This document shows, piece by piece, positions 8,081 through 19,026 of a DNA stretch of 64,000 nucleotides. The position numbers were made by a program, and so were the translations under genes. Origin of the DNA: JALORV01 sp963769745 (GTDB lineage: Bacteria > Pseudomonadota > Gammaproteobacteria > Burkholderiales > Burkholderiaceae_F); NCBI GenBank assembly GCA_963769745.1, contig CAVYNB010000026.1, positions 1 to 64,000 of the forward strand. The letters run 5' to 3'. Numbering within the stretch: position 1 is the stretch's first letter; each line of letters begins with the position of its first letter. The notes beneath the pieces are model-generated. The model made no database searches, was not told the origin of the DNA, and saw nothing but the letters and a program-made list of their open reading frames with translations.

Positions 8081-8207
8081 GGTGCCGCAGATTTTTTGGC
8101 GCCGAGGGGCTGCGCGCTGGGCGCGAAGATAGACGCACGGCCCGATACGCATTGCGCCACGCGTCGATCCCATGACGAAGGATTCGGGGCGAACTTCACC
8201 ATTGGAC

Positions 8208-8387
8208 GTCCGCGGATGGACCGCCGATCAGAGGACGCGACCACTGTGTCCAGGCCGAGCGGTCCAATCGTGGCGCCGTTCGACGCTCGAACTACGACGC
8301 AACGTCACCGTGGATCGAGGATTGACTGTCCACGGCTGGACGCTCAATCGAAGGACATGATGGGAGTGTCCGGGCGGCGGCGTCCAA
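8208..8387. repeat. About three tandem 60-bp repeats
   Basis: Units begin near 8208, 8268 and 8328. The outer two align exactly 120 bp apart at about two-thirds identity and share GTCC-CGG-TGGAC, GAGGAC/GAAGGAC, GTGTCC and GTCCAA. The middle unit is more diverged and offset by about 3 bp (CGACGCTCGAACTACGACGC). It looks like an old minisatellite or a cluster of protein-binding sites; no reading frame is conserved across the units. Confidence 0.55.
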
Positions 8388-8473
8388 CGGGGTGCTCCGT
8401 CAGACCAAATCGGGAGGGAATTTACGTTTCTATAACAAAGGTTTGGAGCTGAAAGCTAAAGTACCTTCGTCAT

Positions 8474-8493
8474 TTGACATAATATACATTATG
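8474..8493. promoter_or_regulatory. Orphan AT-rich promoter/palindrome beside nagZ
   Basis: TTGACA (8474-8479) overlaps a perfect palindrome, CATAAT-atac-ATTATG (8478-8493). This layout resembles self-regulated toxin-antitoxin promoters, yet the only thing downstream on the plus strand is the 3' end of nagZ. It may be the remnant of a lost gene pair and marks the border between accessory and core DNA. Confidence 0.4.
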
Positions 8494-8498
8494 CGCAG

Positions 8499-9515
8499 TC
8501 ACGTCAGGTGGGCTAGATCGGCCTTCGCAAGCCGGTAAAGCTCGGACTCGACGAGTTCAGGCATCCGGGAAGCAACGCCCCGCGGCATCAGTCGCTGCAC
8601 ACGTTCGCCGAAGGCCCTAGTGCGCCGCCAGCGCAGACCGGCAAGCACTTCGTCCATCGCATCGAGCGCGTTACAAACGAGCACCAGGTCACATCCGGCC
8701 GCAAGGGCGGTCTGTGCGCGCTCGACGACCGAGCCGTGCGTGCTGGCTCCTTCCATCAGCAGATCGTCGCTGAATACGGCGCCGGCGAATCCCAGTTCCT
8801 CCCGCAGCAGGTCAATCCAGTGCCTGGAGAACCCCGCTGGCGCCGAATCGACGCGGTCGTAGACCACGTGTGCCGGCATCACCGCGCTGAGTTGCGGTCC
8901 GAGCCAGCGATACGGTGCGGCATCGCGCGCCAGGAGCTCGGCCCGGCTGCGCTCGTCGTGGGGCACAGCGACATGCGAGTCGGCTATCGCCCAGCCATGG
9001 CCGGGATAGTGCTTGCCGCAGTTGGCCATGCCGGCCAGTGCCAGCCCATGGGTCAGGTGTGCCGCGAGCATGGCGACCACGCGCGGGTCCGGGTGGAATG
9101 CCCGGTCGCCGATTACGCCGCTGCGTCCCCAGTCAACGTCGAGCACCGGTGCAAAGGTGAAGTCGACCCCGTGGGCGCGCAGTTCAGAGGCAAGGACAAA
9201 CCCGGCCGACGCCGCCACCCGGCAGGCCAGCAGTACATCTCGATCCCAGAGTTCCCCGAGCCGGCGCATTGGAGGCAGGTGCGTGAATCCCTTGCGGAAG
9301 CGCTGAACGCGCCCTCCTTCGTGGTCCACCGCAATGAGTAGCTCAGTGTCTCCCTGCGCATGGATCTCCGAGGTGAGTTCCTGCAACTGCTCCGGTGACT
9401 CGAAGTTGGCACTAAAGAGGATCACCATGCCCACGAGGGGATGTGCAAGTCGCGCACGGTCGCGCTCCGTCAGCCTGACACCCTCGACTCCCACCACCAC
9501 CGGACCTCGCATCAC
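8499..9515 (-). CDS. nagZ: Beta-N-acetylhexosaminidase NagZ
   Basis: This is a family 3 glycoside hydrolase that removes N-acetylglucosamine from anhydro-muropeptides in the cytoplasm during peptidoglycan recycling. Diagnostic motifs are KHYPGHG (residues 168-174, with the catalytic His further on in the DSH loop) and the nucleophile region FSDDLLMEG (Asp250). Length is 338 residues, normal for the family. Start is ATG at 9515 or the next ATG at 9512; both overlap the end of acpS. It is the last gene of the core minus-strand run, and its 3' end abuts the accessory region. Confidence 0.95.
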   Translation of the reverse strand: MMRGPVVVGVEGVRLTERDRARLAHPLVGMVILFSANFESPEQLQELTSEIHAQGDTELLIAVDHEGGRVQRFRKGFTHLPPMRRLGELWDRDVLLACRVAASAGFVLASELRAHGVDFTFAPVLDVDWGRSGVIGDRAFHPDPRVVAMLAAHLTHGLALAGMANCGKHYPGHGWAIADSHVAVPHDERSRAELLARDAAPYRWLGPQLSAVMPAHVVYDRVDSAPAGFSRHWIDLLREELGFAGAVFSDDLLMEGASTHGSVVERAQTALAAGCDLVLVCNALDAMDEVLAGLRWRRTRAFGERVQRLMPRGVASRMPELVESELYRLAKADLAHLT

Positions 9516-9916
9516 GCACTTCCCTCCACTTCGGCGATGGCGTAAGCCATCGCAAATTGCTTCTCGTCAGTGACGGACACATGCAACCGCAGCCGCCGCT
9601 CCTCAGCAAAGCGCCGCAGGGCGTCGCTGCTGATCTGCGGGACCGGCCGCCCCGACGCGTCGTTGACGATTTCGACGGCACGCCATGTCATCGGATGTCT
9701 CATTCCCAAACCGAGCGCCTTGGAGATTGCTTCCTTGGCGGCAAACCGCGTCGCCAGGAACGTGATGCCGCGCTCGTTCGACCGCGCGCGCCGCAAACGG
9801 TAGCGTTCGATCTCGAGCGCGCCCAGGATTCGTGACGCGAACCGGTCTCCGAACCGCGCGTCGGCCGCCCGGATGCGCTCGATCTCGACCATGTCGGTGC
9901 CGATGCCGAAGATCAT
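9512..9916 (-). CDS. acpS: Holo-[acyl-carrier-protein] synthase
   Basis: It transfers 4'-phosphopantetheine from CoA to the serine of acyl carrier protein, which activates AcpP (encoded at 22077). The 134 residues start with IGTDMVEIERI, which holds the Mg-binding Asp, and contain RFAAKEAISKALG, the conserved W/F-x-x-K-E-A motif with the second metal-binding Glu. Length is typical. It follows pdxJ by 38 bp and overlaps nagZ, as in many betaproteobacteria. Confidence 0.95.
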   Translation of the reverse strand: MIFGIGTDMVEIERIRAADARFGDRFASRILGALEIERYRLRRARSNERGITFLATRFAAKEAISKALGLGMRHPMTWRAVEIVNDASGRPVPQISSDALRRFAEERRLRLHVSVTDEKQFAMAYAIAEVEGSA

Positions 9917-9954
9917 GCGCCCCGTTTCATGCGCCAGGTTTCATGCAGCATGAT

Positions 9955-10701
9955 TCATGACCAAGCACCGGCCTTGCGGATCTCCGCCTGGTACTTGCGG
10001 ACCGCTGCCGCCAGGCCGAACTCCAGCGCATCGGCGATCAGCGCATGCCCGATGGACACTTCATCGATGCCAGGCACCTCGCGCAGGAACACCGCAAGGT
10101 TGTGCAGATTCAGATCGTGGCCGGCATTGACGCCGAGCCCGGCGGCCCGCGCCGCGTTTGCTGCCTCGGCATAGCGACGCAGGACCGCGCCCTGCTCTGC
10201 CGATCCGTAAGCCTGTGCGTAAGGCTCCGTGTAAAGCTCGACACGGTCGGCACCCAGCGCCGCCGCATGCGGCATGGCTCCGGCGACAGGATCCATGAAC
10301 AGGCTGACGCGCACGCCGAGGCTGCGCGCATGCTTCACGAGAGGTTCCAGGCGCGCTGCATCGGCCGGCAGGTTCCATCCGTGGTCGGACGTAAAGGCGC
10401 CGGACTCGTCGGGCACGAACGTGCACTGATGCGGATGCACCTGGTCAACGAAGTCGAGCAGCCCGTGGAAGGGATTGCCTTCGATGTTGAACTCGCAGGC
10501 GGGCCAGCTTCGCAGCAGTGCAGCGAGTTCCGCCACGTCGGGTGCGCGCACGTGCCGACCGTCGGGACGCGGATGCACGGTGATGCCATCCGCGCCGGCT
10601 TCAAGCGCCAGCACGGCCGCGTGCGCGACACTCGGAATGCCGATCGTGCGCGTGTTGCGCAACAAGGCGACCTTGTTGAGGTTGACGCTGAGCGCCGTCA
10701 C
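9955..10701 (-). CDS. pdxJ: Pyridoxine 5'-phosphate synthase
   Basis: It condenses 1-deoxyxylulose 5-phosphate with 3-amino-2-oxopropyl phosphate to give pyridoxine 5'-phosphate (vitamin B6). The 248-residue TIM barrel begins LSVNLNKVALLRNTR and contains ADGITVHPRPDGRHV, with the active-site His and Arg, plus CTFVPDESGAFTSDHGW and AGHDLNLHNL. All are family hallmarks. It sits between recO and acpS, the usual arrangement. Confidence 0.96.
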   Translation of the reverse strand: MTALSVNLNKVALLRNTRTIGIPSVAHAAVLALEAGADGITVHPRPDGRHVRAPDVAELAALLRSWPACEFNIEGNPFHGLLDFVDQVHPHQCTFVPDESGAFTSDHGWNLPADAARLEPLVKHARSLGVRVSLFMDPVAGAMPHAAALGADRVELYTEPYAQAYGSAEQGAVLRRYAEAANAARAAGLGVNAGHDLNLHNLAVFLREVPGIDEVSIGHALIADALEFGLAAAVRKYQAEIRKAGAWS

Positions 10702-10721
10702 GGAGTCACCACGGATGGACT

Positions 10722-11501
10722 TCAGAGCTGATGCAGGTCGAGCAGGATGCGACGCGTGTTGAGCGGCTTGCCGTCCAGATGGTAACGAATCACCTGGCGC
10801 AGCATCCCCTTGGCTTCGGATGCGACCACCGGATCGGTGAATTCGCCCCGCGCCATCGCCAGTAGCGTGGCCCCGGACACCGGCGCGCCACCGTCGTCGC
10901 GCTCGTGCGGTCCGACGCGATGGGCACCGGCCTCGACACTAAAGCGGTACTGTCCTAGGGGATCGATCGGCTCGCCGTCGGCGCAGTGATCGAGCGGCAC
11001 CGCGTAGCCGACCTCGCGCAGCAACTCGAGCTCGAAGTGGCGCAGCGTGACATCCTGGCGCGCCTCGCCCAGTCCGCGCAGCATGTCGAGGTAGTGCTCG
11101 AACAGGCGCTCGTGCGGATCGGCACGCGCAAGCAGCCGCACGATCAGCTCGTTGGCATAGAACGCCGCCAGCAGCGCATTGCCGCGCAGCGGGGCCAGGC
11201 CGCCGACCCACTCGACGCGCACCAGGTTCTTGATTTCGTTGCGGCCGCTCCATGACAGCGCAAGGGGCGCAAAGGGTGACAGCATGCCGCGGAACTGCGA
11301 GGTCGGACGCTTCGCACCGCGCGCCACCAGCGCCATGCGGCCATAGTCGCGTGTGAGGACTTCGACGATCAGGCTGGTCTCGCGCCACGCGTAGGTGTGA
11401 AGCACGATGCCCGGCTGATGGTCGACGCGCACGTCGGAGCTGCGCCGGCGAGGGCGCGGCATACCCTGCCCCACCTGCTGGCCTGAGGCCGCTTCAGCCA
11501 T
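10722..11501 (-). CDS. recO: DNA repair protein RecO
   Basis: RecO anneals single strands and loads RecA together with RecR in the RecFOR gap-repair pathway. The 259 residues include an OB-fold N-terminal part (GIVLHTYAWRETSLIVEVLT, then YGRMALVARGAKR) and a helical C-terminal part (LRHFELELLREVGYAV). The N-terminus carries about 27 extra residues compared with many RecO proteins, so the true start may lie inside the frame. The 8-bp overlap with era suggests coupled translation. Confidence 0.9.
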   Translation of the reverse strand: MAEAASGQQVGQGMPRPRRRSSDVRVDHQPGIVLHTYAWRETSLIVEVLTRDYGRMALVARGAKRPTSQFRGMLSPFAPLALSWSGRNEIKNLVRVEWVGGLAPLRGNALLAAFYANELIVRLLARADPHERLFEHYLDMLRGLGEARQDVTLRHFELELLREVGYAVPLDHCADGEPIDPLGQYRFSVEAGAHRVGPHERDDGGAPVSGATLLAMARGEFTDPVVASEAKGMLRQVIRYHLDGKPLNTRRILLDLHQL

Positions 11502-12387
11502 AGCCGAGCGAGCGCAGTGCGGCCGGATCGTCGCTCCAGCCCTTTTTCACGCGCACCCACACCTCGAGGTTCACGGCCTTGCCCAGCATCTCCTGCATGT
11601 CGGCACGCGCCAGCCGTGAAATCTCGCGCAGCTTCGCACCGTCCTTGCCGATGACGATGCCCTTGTGCGCATCGCGTTCGACGACCAGCGTGGCGGCGAT
11701 GTCGGCGCGCGCTTCATTTTCGTCCCAGCGGTCGATCGCGACCGCAATCCCGTAGGGCAACTCGTCGCCCAGCAGGCGGTAAGCCTTCTCGCGGATGCGC
11801 TCGGCGGCGAGAAAGCGTGCGCTGCGGTCGGTGTACTGGTCGGCGTCGAAGAGCGGCAGTCCTTCGGGCAGCAGCGGACGCACTTCCTTGAGCAGATCGT
11901 CGAGCTGTCGCCCTTTTTCCGCGCTGACGGGGACGATGGCGTGGAACGGGTACCGTTTCATCGAAGCGGCCATCAGTGGCAGCAGCCGTTCCCGGTCTGT
12001 CACGAGGTCGGTCTTGTTGATCGCGAGGATGACGCGGCCGGAGTCGGCCGGCAACAGCTGCAGCACGGGCTCATCCGCGGTGGACCAACCTGCCGCATCG
12101 ATCACGAGGACGATTGCATCGACATCGGCCAGGGCACCCATGACCGCCTCGTTCATACGCTTGTTGAGCGCATTGCGGTGGCGGCGCTGAAACCCCGGCG
12201 TGTCGACAAAGATGTACTGGGCGTCGGCATCCGTGCGCACTCCCAGCACCCGGTCGCGGGTGGTCTGCGGCTTGCGCGAGGTGATGCTCACGCGCTCACC
12301 GACGAGCGCATTGATCAGCGTCGACTTGCCGACATTCGGACGGCCGATGACGGCCACCATGCCGACGCGGCGGGCGGTGTCCTGCAT
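11494..12387 (-). CDS. era: GTPase Era
   Basis: This essential GTPase binds 16S rRNA and assists 30S assembly. The 297 residues show G1 GRPNVGKST, G3 DTPGF and G4 NKTD, followed by a C-terminal KH domain with KGIVIGKDGAKLREI. Length is normal. The start overlaps the rnc stop by 1 bp and the end overlaps recO by 8 bp, the classic rnc-era-recO operon. Confidence 0.97.
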   Translation of the reverse strand: MQDTARRVGMVAVIGRPNVGKSTLINALVGERVSITSRKPQTTRDRVLGVRTDADAQYIFVDTPGFQRRHRNALNKRMNEAVMGALADVDAIVLVIDAAGWSTADEPVLQLLPADSGRVILAINKTDLVTDRERLLPLMAASMKRYPFHAIVPVSAEKGRQLDDLLKEVRPLLPEGLPLFDADQYTDRSARFLAAERIREKAYRLLGDELPYGIAVAIDRWDENEARADIAATLVVERDAHKGIVIGKDGAKLREISRLARADMQEMLGKAVNLEVWVRVKKGWSDDPAALRSLGYG

Positions 12388-13185
12388 CAGGCCGGGTCGC
12401 CGGTCGTGACCGTGCTCGCCGCCTTCTCGGTCGTTGCATCCGTCGGCGCGGCGGGCTCAACGGTCGTGGCGGCGACCGTGGTCGGCTTCTTCCGTGTTCG
12501 CCGGCCCAGGTGCATCGCATGCTGCGCTGCTTCGAACGCCTGCTTGGCCGCCGATTGCTCCGCCGCCCGGCGGCTGCGTCCGGTGCCGTGGACGCTGATC
12601 TCGAGCTTCGGGAATCGCGCACTCGACCTCGAATTCCTGGTTGTGCGCGGCACCGCGCGTTTCGACCACCGTGTACACCGGCAGTGCGATGCGCTTGCCC
12701 TGCAGGTACTCCTGCAGCAACGTCTTGCTGTCCTTGCCCAGCGTTTTCGGGTCGACGGTCTTGAGCACCGGATCGAAGAGCTTGCCTATCACGCCCTTGG
12801 CCGCGTCGAACCCGCTGTCAAGAAAGATGGCGCCGAAGATCGCTTCCATCGTATCGGCGAGGATCGACGGGCGGCGAAAGCCACCGCTTTTCATCTCCCC
12901 TTCGCCCAGCCGCATGAAGTCCGAGAGCACCAGGCGCTCGGCGATGTCGGCCAGTGACTGCTGCTTGACCAGGTTGGCGCGCAGGCGCGACAGGTCGCCT
13001 TCGTCGAGCCGCAGGTACTTCTGGAACAGGATCTGCGCGATTGCGCAGTTCAGGACCGCGTCGCCAAGAAACTCGAGGCGCTCGTTGTGAATCGCGCCAT
13101 GGCTGCGGTGCGTGACGGCCTGTTCGAGCAGCGTGTGCTGGACGAATGTGTAGCCGAGGCGCTCTTCAAGCGCCGCAAGTTCCAT
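12387..13185 (-). CDS. rnc: Ribonuclease III (apparent frameshift)
   Basis: This is the double-stranded-RNA endonuclease that processes rRNA precursors. The catalytic domain is intact, with the signature ERLEFLGDAVLN near residues 35-46 and the second acidic cluster at ADTMEAIFGAIFLD. The dsRNA-binding domain (LEISVHGTGRSRRAAEQSAA) is in another frame: an extra C in a CCC run at about 12610-12612 takes the protein out of frame after VECAIP. Repaired, it would be about 265 residues, including an unusual Thr/Ala-rich tail of about 35 residues. A sequencing indel is the likeliest cause. Both halves are otherwise fully conserved. Confidence 0.88.
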
Positions 13186-13209
13186 CGGATCGGATCCTCG
13201 GCCGGCCGG

Positions 13210-13591
13210 TCACGGGATCGCTTTGCGCTGGCGATCGCGCGTCGTGCCGGCGAAGTCGATGACGAGTGCCACGTTGTCCAGGATCGGGATCCGCTTCGTG
13301 TAGGCGTAGCTGACGACGATCCGGTCGCCCTCCTTCGTGATGTCCAGATCGCTGCTGGTGATCGAGGTGATGTCGTCGATCGTCCGTGCCTTTCGAAGGC
13401 GTCCTTGATCTCGCCGACGGTGTTCCTTCACTCGTGATCTTCTGCACCGCGCGCTCGATCGCGATGTACTCGATGACCGCCGGAACGGTCCTGAATCCCA
13501 GAGAGAGCAGGCCCACCACGATCAGCCCGATGAAGATGAGGCCGATGATGCTGAGTCCGCGCTGTCGCCGGCGAGTTCGTAGCGTTTCCAT
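13210..13591 (-). CDS. DUF4845 single-pass membrane protein (apparent frameshifts)
   Basis: This small protein is always found between lepB and rnc in betaproteobacteria; its function is unknown. The N-terminal part (RRQRGLSIIGLIFIGLIVVG) is a basic stretch followed by one membrane helix, in an orientation that places the C-terminal domain outside the cytoplasm. The C-terminal domain (TIDDITSITSSDLDITKEGD and onward to the stop) lies in another frame. Joining the two through TVGEIKDAFERH needs single-base deletions near 13420 and 13388. Repaired length is about 127 residues, normal for the family. Confidence 0.75.
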
Positions 13592-13627
13592 TTTCCCTTT
13601 CTTTTCAGTAACTTAAGACAAATACCT

Positions 13628-14514
13628 TCAGTGGAAGCTGCCGATGCGCCCGATATTGCCAAAATTCATCCAAATGAGAAAGGCTCGTCCGACGATGTTC
13701 TGGTCCGGGACGAAACCCCAGAAGCGGCTGTCTTCGCTGTTATCGCGATTGTCACCCATCATGAAATAGTGCCCCGCCGGGACCGTGCAGACGAGCCCGC
13801 TGCCGCTGTATTGACAGGCTCCAGGGTGCGTGTTGGGGAATCCCCCGCCCAGTCCCGGTGGCGCCGCCTCGTTGACGATGATGCGGTGACCGGCCTCACC
13901 CAGGACCTCGTCGAACTGGGCGTAGTACTGCATCCGGTCCGGATCGTAGTAGTTGTCGAGCTTCTTCATCGCCACCTCGCGCCCATTGACCGTCAGGCGC
14001 TTGTTGAAGTACTCGATGCGGTCACCCGGCAGTCCGACGACCCGCTTGATGTAGTCCTGCGACGGGTTCAGCGGGAAGCGGAACACCATGACGTCGCCCC
14101 GCTTCGGCTGGCCGACCTCGATCACCTTCTTGTTGATTACGGGAAGCCGGATGCCGTACTCGTACTTGTTGACGAGGATGAGGTCGCCGACTTCGAGGGT
14201 CGGCAGCATCGATCCCGACGGAATCCGGAACGGCTCATAGAGGAACGAACGCAGCAGGAACACCAGCAGGATCACCGGGAAAAAACTCGCGGTGTACTCG
14301 AGCCAGGCCGGCTGCCGGATTGCACCGTCCTCCAGGCTGCGCCGCTCCTGCTCGACGATGGCCTCCTTGCGGGCCAGGGCGGCCGCGTTGCGGCTGTCGA
14401 AGTCGGCCAGCAGCTTTGCCGCGCGGGCGCGCCGCTGCTTGGCGAACACCATCTTGTCGGCGACCCACAGGATGCCGGTGAAGATCGTCAGGACGAACAG
14501 AATCAATGCAAAGT

Positions 14515-14518
<4 letters not shown>
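13628..14518 (-). CDS. lepB: Signal peptidase I
   Basis: It cleaves signal peptides from exported proteins at the outer face of the inner membrane. The 296 residues have two N-terminal membrane helices (about 3-20 and 75-95), the catalytic Ser in RIPSGSMLPTL, the catalytic Lys in DYIKRVVGLPGD, and the C-terminal box GHYFMMGDNRDNSEDSRFWG. The ATG at 14518 overlaps the lepA stop by 4 bp, which supports this start and coupled translation. Confidence 0.96.
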
Positions 14519-16309
<1,791 letters not shown>

Positions 16310-16384
16310 GCGCTTTGCGCCGGAACGACCGGCTGGTCCCCGGCAGTGCGATTCATGGCGTCGGCGGCGAGCAAGGCTGCCGCA

Positions 16385-16422
16385 CAACAAAGAAATGGGG
16401 GTGACCGCAAGGCACACCCCCA
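16385..16422 (-). terminator. Probable terminator after mucD
   Basis: An 8-bp stem (TGGGGGTG at 16396-16403 with CACCCCCA at 16415-16422, 11-nt loop) is followed on the minus strand by TTTCTTTGTTG. It lies between mucD and lepA, so it would end the rpoE-mucD transcript in part or completely. Confidence 0.5.
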
Positions 16423-16482
16423 CTACCGGTAGGGCCGCGGATTTTACCGCGACCCGGCCAAAGGCCCCGGACCAGCGCCGGA

Positions 16483-17943
16483 TCAGCGCCGGATGATCAC
16501 GAAGCGCGAGGCTTCGCCACGCCGCACGAGCACGGCAACGTCCTTCTTCGGATCGAGCTTGGACACGGCTTCGTTGAACTGGCGGGCGTTCTGCACTTCG
16601 CTGCTGTTCATCTGGGTAATGACGTCGCCGGCCCGCAGTCCCGCCGCGGCGGCCAGTCCATCGACCACATCGACCTGGACGCCGCCCTTGATACCGAGTT
16701 CCTTGAGTTTGTCCGGCGTCACGTCGGACACGCCGAGGCCAAGAGCGTTGGCAGGTGTCGCCGGCTTGGCCGGCTCTGCGGCGCGGGCGCTGCGTGGCCG
16801 ATCCTGCGGCATCTCGCCAACCGTGACCTTCAGTTCGCGCTGAGCTCCCTTGCGAAACACGGTCAGCGTGGAGTTGGTGCCGGGCTTGGTCCCGCCGACA
16901 ATGCGCGGCAGGTCACTCGAGCGCTCGATCGTACGTCCGTCAAAACGCAGGATGACGTCGCCCGGTTCCAGACCCGACTTGGCTGCCGGACCGTCTTTCT
17001 CGACGGAATTGACCAGCGCGCCGCGAGGCGGTGCCCCGAGACCGATCGCTTCAGCGACTTCCTTCGAAACGCCTTCGATCCCGACGCCGATCCGCCCGCG
17101 GATCACGCGCCCGGACGAGCGCAGCTGCTGCTGCACGTTCATCGCCTCGTCGATCGGAATCGCGAAGGAAATGCCGTTGTAGCCGCCGGACGTGGTGAAG
17201 ATCTGCGAGTTGATGCCGACGACCTCGCCGCGCATGTTGAGCAGCGGCCCGCCCGAGTTGCCCGGATTCACGGCCACGTCGGTCTGTATGAAGGGCAGGA
17301 ACTCGCCGGTCTCGCGCGCCTTCGCGCTGACGATGCCGGCGGTGACGGTGTTTTCCAGGCCGAACGGCGAACCGATCGCCACGACCCATTCACCCACGCG
17401 CAACCGGTTCGGATCGCCCACCTTGACACTCGGCAGGCCGGAACCCTCGATCTTCACCAGCGCGACATCGGTACGACGGTCGACGCCGATGACCTTGCCC
17501 TTGAATTCGCGCTTGTCGGTCAGCGTCACCGTGATGTCGTCCGCACCCTCGACGACGTGTGCGTTCGTCATCACATAGCCGTCAGCCGAGAGGATGAAAC
17601 CCGAACCCAGGCCACGCGGAACATCGCGGCGTGGGCCCGGACCCTGGCCAGGCCCCTGACGCGGGCTCGGCTGCGGACCCTGTTGCGGGGGATTCGGGAA
17701 AAAGCGCCGGAAGAACTCGTACATCGGATCGTTCTCGTCGATGTCCGGGAACGGCAGTGCTCCGGCACTGGGGGCCACGCGGGCCGTCGTGCGGATATTG
17801 ACGACCGCCGGTCCCGCTCGCTCCGCCAGATCGGCGAAGTCGGGCAGGCCCTGGCTCGGCTGCGCATGCGCGCCCGGAGCCAGCAACGGCAACGCAACCG
17901 CCAGCAGCGGGGCGAAAAGGGCAGCAGCAAATTTTCTGATCAT
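16483..17943 (-). CDS. mucD: Periplasmic serine protease MucD/DegP (HtrA family)
   Basis: This is an envelope quality-control protease, 486 residues long. A signal peptide (about 1-27, ending AHA) is followed by a proline/glutamine-rich linker and a trypsin-like domain. The catalytic triad is His in MTNAHVVEGADD, Asp in DRRTDVALVKI and Ser in NPGNSGGPL. Two PDZ domains follow (about residues 275-365 and 395-480). It is the last member of the rpoE-rseA-rseB-mucD stress cluster. Family knowledge: MucD limits activation of the sigma-E (AlgU) response. Confidence 0.94.
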   Translation of the reverse strand: MIRKFAAALFAPLLAVALPLLAPGAHAQPSQGLPDFADLAERAGPAVVNIRTTARVAPSAGALPFPDIDENDPMYEFFRRFFPNPPQQGPQPSPRQGPGQGPGPRRDVPRGLGSGFILSADGYVMTNAHVVEGADDITVTLTDKREFKGKVIGVDRRTDVALVKIEGSGLPSVKVGDPNRLRVGEWVVAIGSPFGLENTVTAGIVSAKARETGEFLPFIQTDVAVNPGNSGGPLLNMRGEVVGINSQIFTTSGGYNGISFAIPIDEAMNVQQQLRSSGRVIRGRIGVGIEGVSKEVAEAIGLGAPPRGALVNSVEKDGPAAKSGLEPGDVILRFDGRTIERSSDLPRIVGGTKPGTNSTLTVFRKGAQRELKVTVGEMPQDRPRSARAAEPAKPATPANALGLGVSDVTPDKLKELGIKGGVQVDVVDGLAAAAGLRAGDVITQMNSSEVQNARQFNEAVSKLDPKKDVAVLVRRGEASRFVIIRR

Positions 17944-17988
17944 TCCTGTCTTCCTCTACGAACTTGAGACGACCCTTGTCCAGTCACT

Positions 17989-19026
17989 TCAGCGAGGGCC
18001 ACGAAACTCCACCGACTTCGACACGGTCCGCACGGCTTCCGGCGGAACTTCGCCGACCACGGTGACCAGCGCATCGCCGAGTCGCCGCGAGTAGGCGGCG
18101 GTCGGCCCCATGACCTGTACTGCGTCGCCGGCTACCTTGCCGTCGGCAGCCGGCTCGATGAATACGGAAATCGTGGCCAGACCATCGCTGAAGACGACCT
18201 GCATCGCGTCGCGTGAACCCATGCGGCGCAGTACTTCCTTGGTCCGGCGAAATCCTTCGGGTGTCGGTACCAGCCAACCCGCCTTCTCGAGATCGACACG
18301 TCGATACTCCGTGCGTTCGACGGTCCACCCTTCGGTGGGCCAGGCCGGCTTCAGGCGTGAGCGTTCGATACGTTCGCCGATGCGAATATCGGTGAACGCG
18401 ACCTGTTCCACCACGTCCCGTCCTTCGCCCAGGGTCTGTGCCTTGAGCAGCAGGCCGGTCGCCCGGTCCACGCACAGGCGATAGCCGTAGCGCAGCGCGT
18501 CGCGCGGCTCAAGCGTCAGGACCTGGCACTCGATGCCTGCAACGCGCTCGATGGCGCCGATCTTCACGTCGTACCGCTCCAGGATCGCCTCGGCCGGAGC
18601 GCCGGTCAGCCCAGGGAATGGATCCTCGACGGCGCGATGCTCGATGACGACGCGGCGCGACTCCGGGATCAGGCAATGCACTTCGTCATTGTTGCCGGTG
18701 CGCACCCGGATGTACTCACGCGGCTTGCCGTCCAGCGTCTGCACGCGCTCATGCGAATTGGTGCCATCGAACAGGTGCGTGATGCGCGATGAACTCATCT
18801 CGCCGCCCGACTGGTAGACGACGGTGCCGCTGTAGTTCACGCGCACCGCGGCCTTCTGGATCGACTGGACCCATTGCAGTTCCGTGCGCGCCGGCAAGGC
18901 GCCGCCCTGCCGCGACCGTTCCTGCGCAATCACGCCAAGCGCTGCAACCGCCCCACCGGCGAAGACAAGAGCTGGCAGCCAACGACTGAGGACCGCCGCC
19001 AGCGGTGAAAGACGGGCCTGCTGCAT
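17989..19026 (-). CDS. rseB: Sigma-E factor regulatory protein RseB (MucB)
   Basis: This is a periplasmic protein that binds the anti-sigma factor and shields it from proteolysis, dissociating when it senses lipoprotein or LPS stress. It has 345 residues, with an N-terminal membrane/signal segment (about 12-35) and a lipid-binding beta domain recognised by VNYSGTVVYQSGGEMSSSRI and RHLFDG-like motifs. The ATG at 19026 overlaps the rseA stop (TAATG), which fixes the start. The open frame extends about 120 codons further upstream over rseA, but that part is not coding. Confidence 0.9.
   Translation of the reverse strand: MQQARLSPLAAVLSRWLPALVFAGGAVAALGVIAQERSRQGGALPARTELQWVQSIQKAAVRVNYSGTVVYQSGGEMSSSRITHLFDGTNSHERVQTLDGKPREYIRVRTGNNDEVHCLIPESRRVVIEHRAVEDPFPGLTGAPAEAILERYDVKIGAIERVAGIECQVLTLEPRDALRYGYRLCVDRATGLLLKAQTLGEGRDVVEQVAFTDIRIGERIERSRLKPAWPTEGWTVERTEYRRVDLEKAGWLVPTPEGFRRTKEVLRRMGSRDAMQVVFSDGLATISVFIEPAADGKVAGDAVQVMGPTAAYSRRLGDALVTVVGEVPPEAVRTVSKSVEFRGPR

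Larger units (their letters stand above)
7468..8498. other. About 1 kb without a supported gene, containing repeats
   Basis: Several long open frames cross this stretch on both strands, but all are Arg/Ala/Pro-rich, mutually overlapping and without ribosome-binding sites. They look like by-products of high GC. The real content appears to be structural: a 16-bp perfect hairpin (8044-8080), tandem 60-bp repeats (8208-8387) and an AT-rich palindrome with a TTGACA box next to nagZ (8474-8493). It probably also holds the promoter of the minus-strand recombinase module, which I could not pinpoint. Confidence 0.5.

Noticed and set aside
7531..8175. 214-codon plus-strand frame in the non-coding part of the island
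   Set aside because: Arg/Ala-rich, overlapped by equally long frames on the other strand, no RBS, and it crosses the perfect hairpin.
8208..8387. Tandem repeats as a CRISPR array
   Set aside because: There are only about three diverged units with no unique spacers between identical short repeats, and no cas genes in the window.
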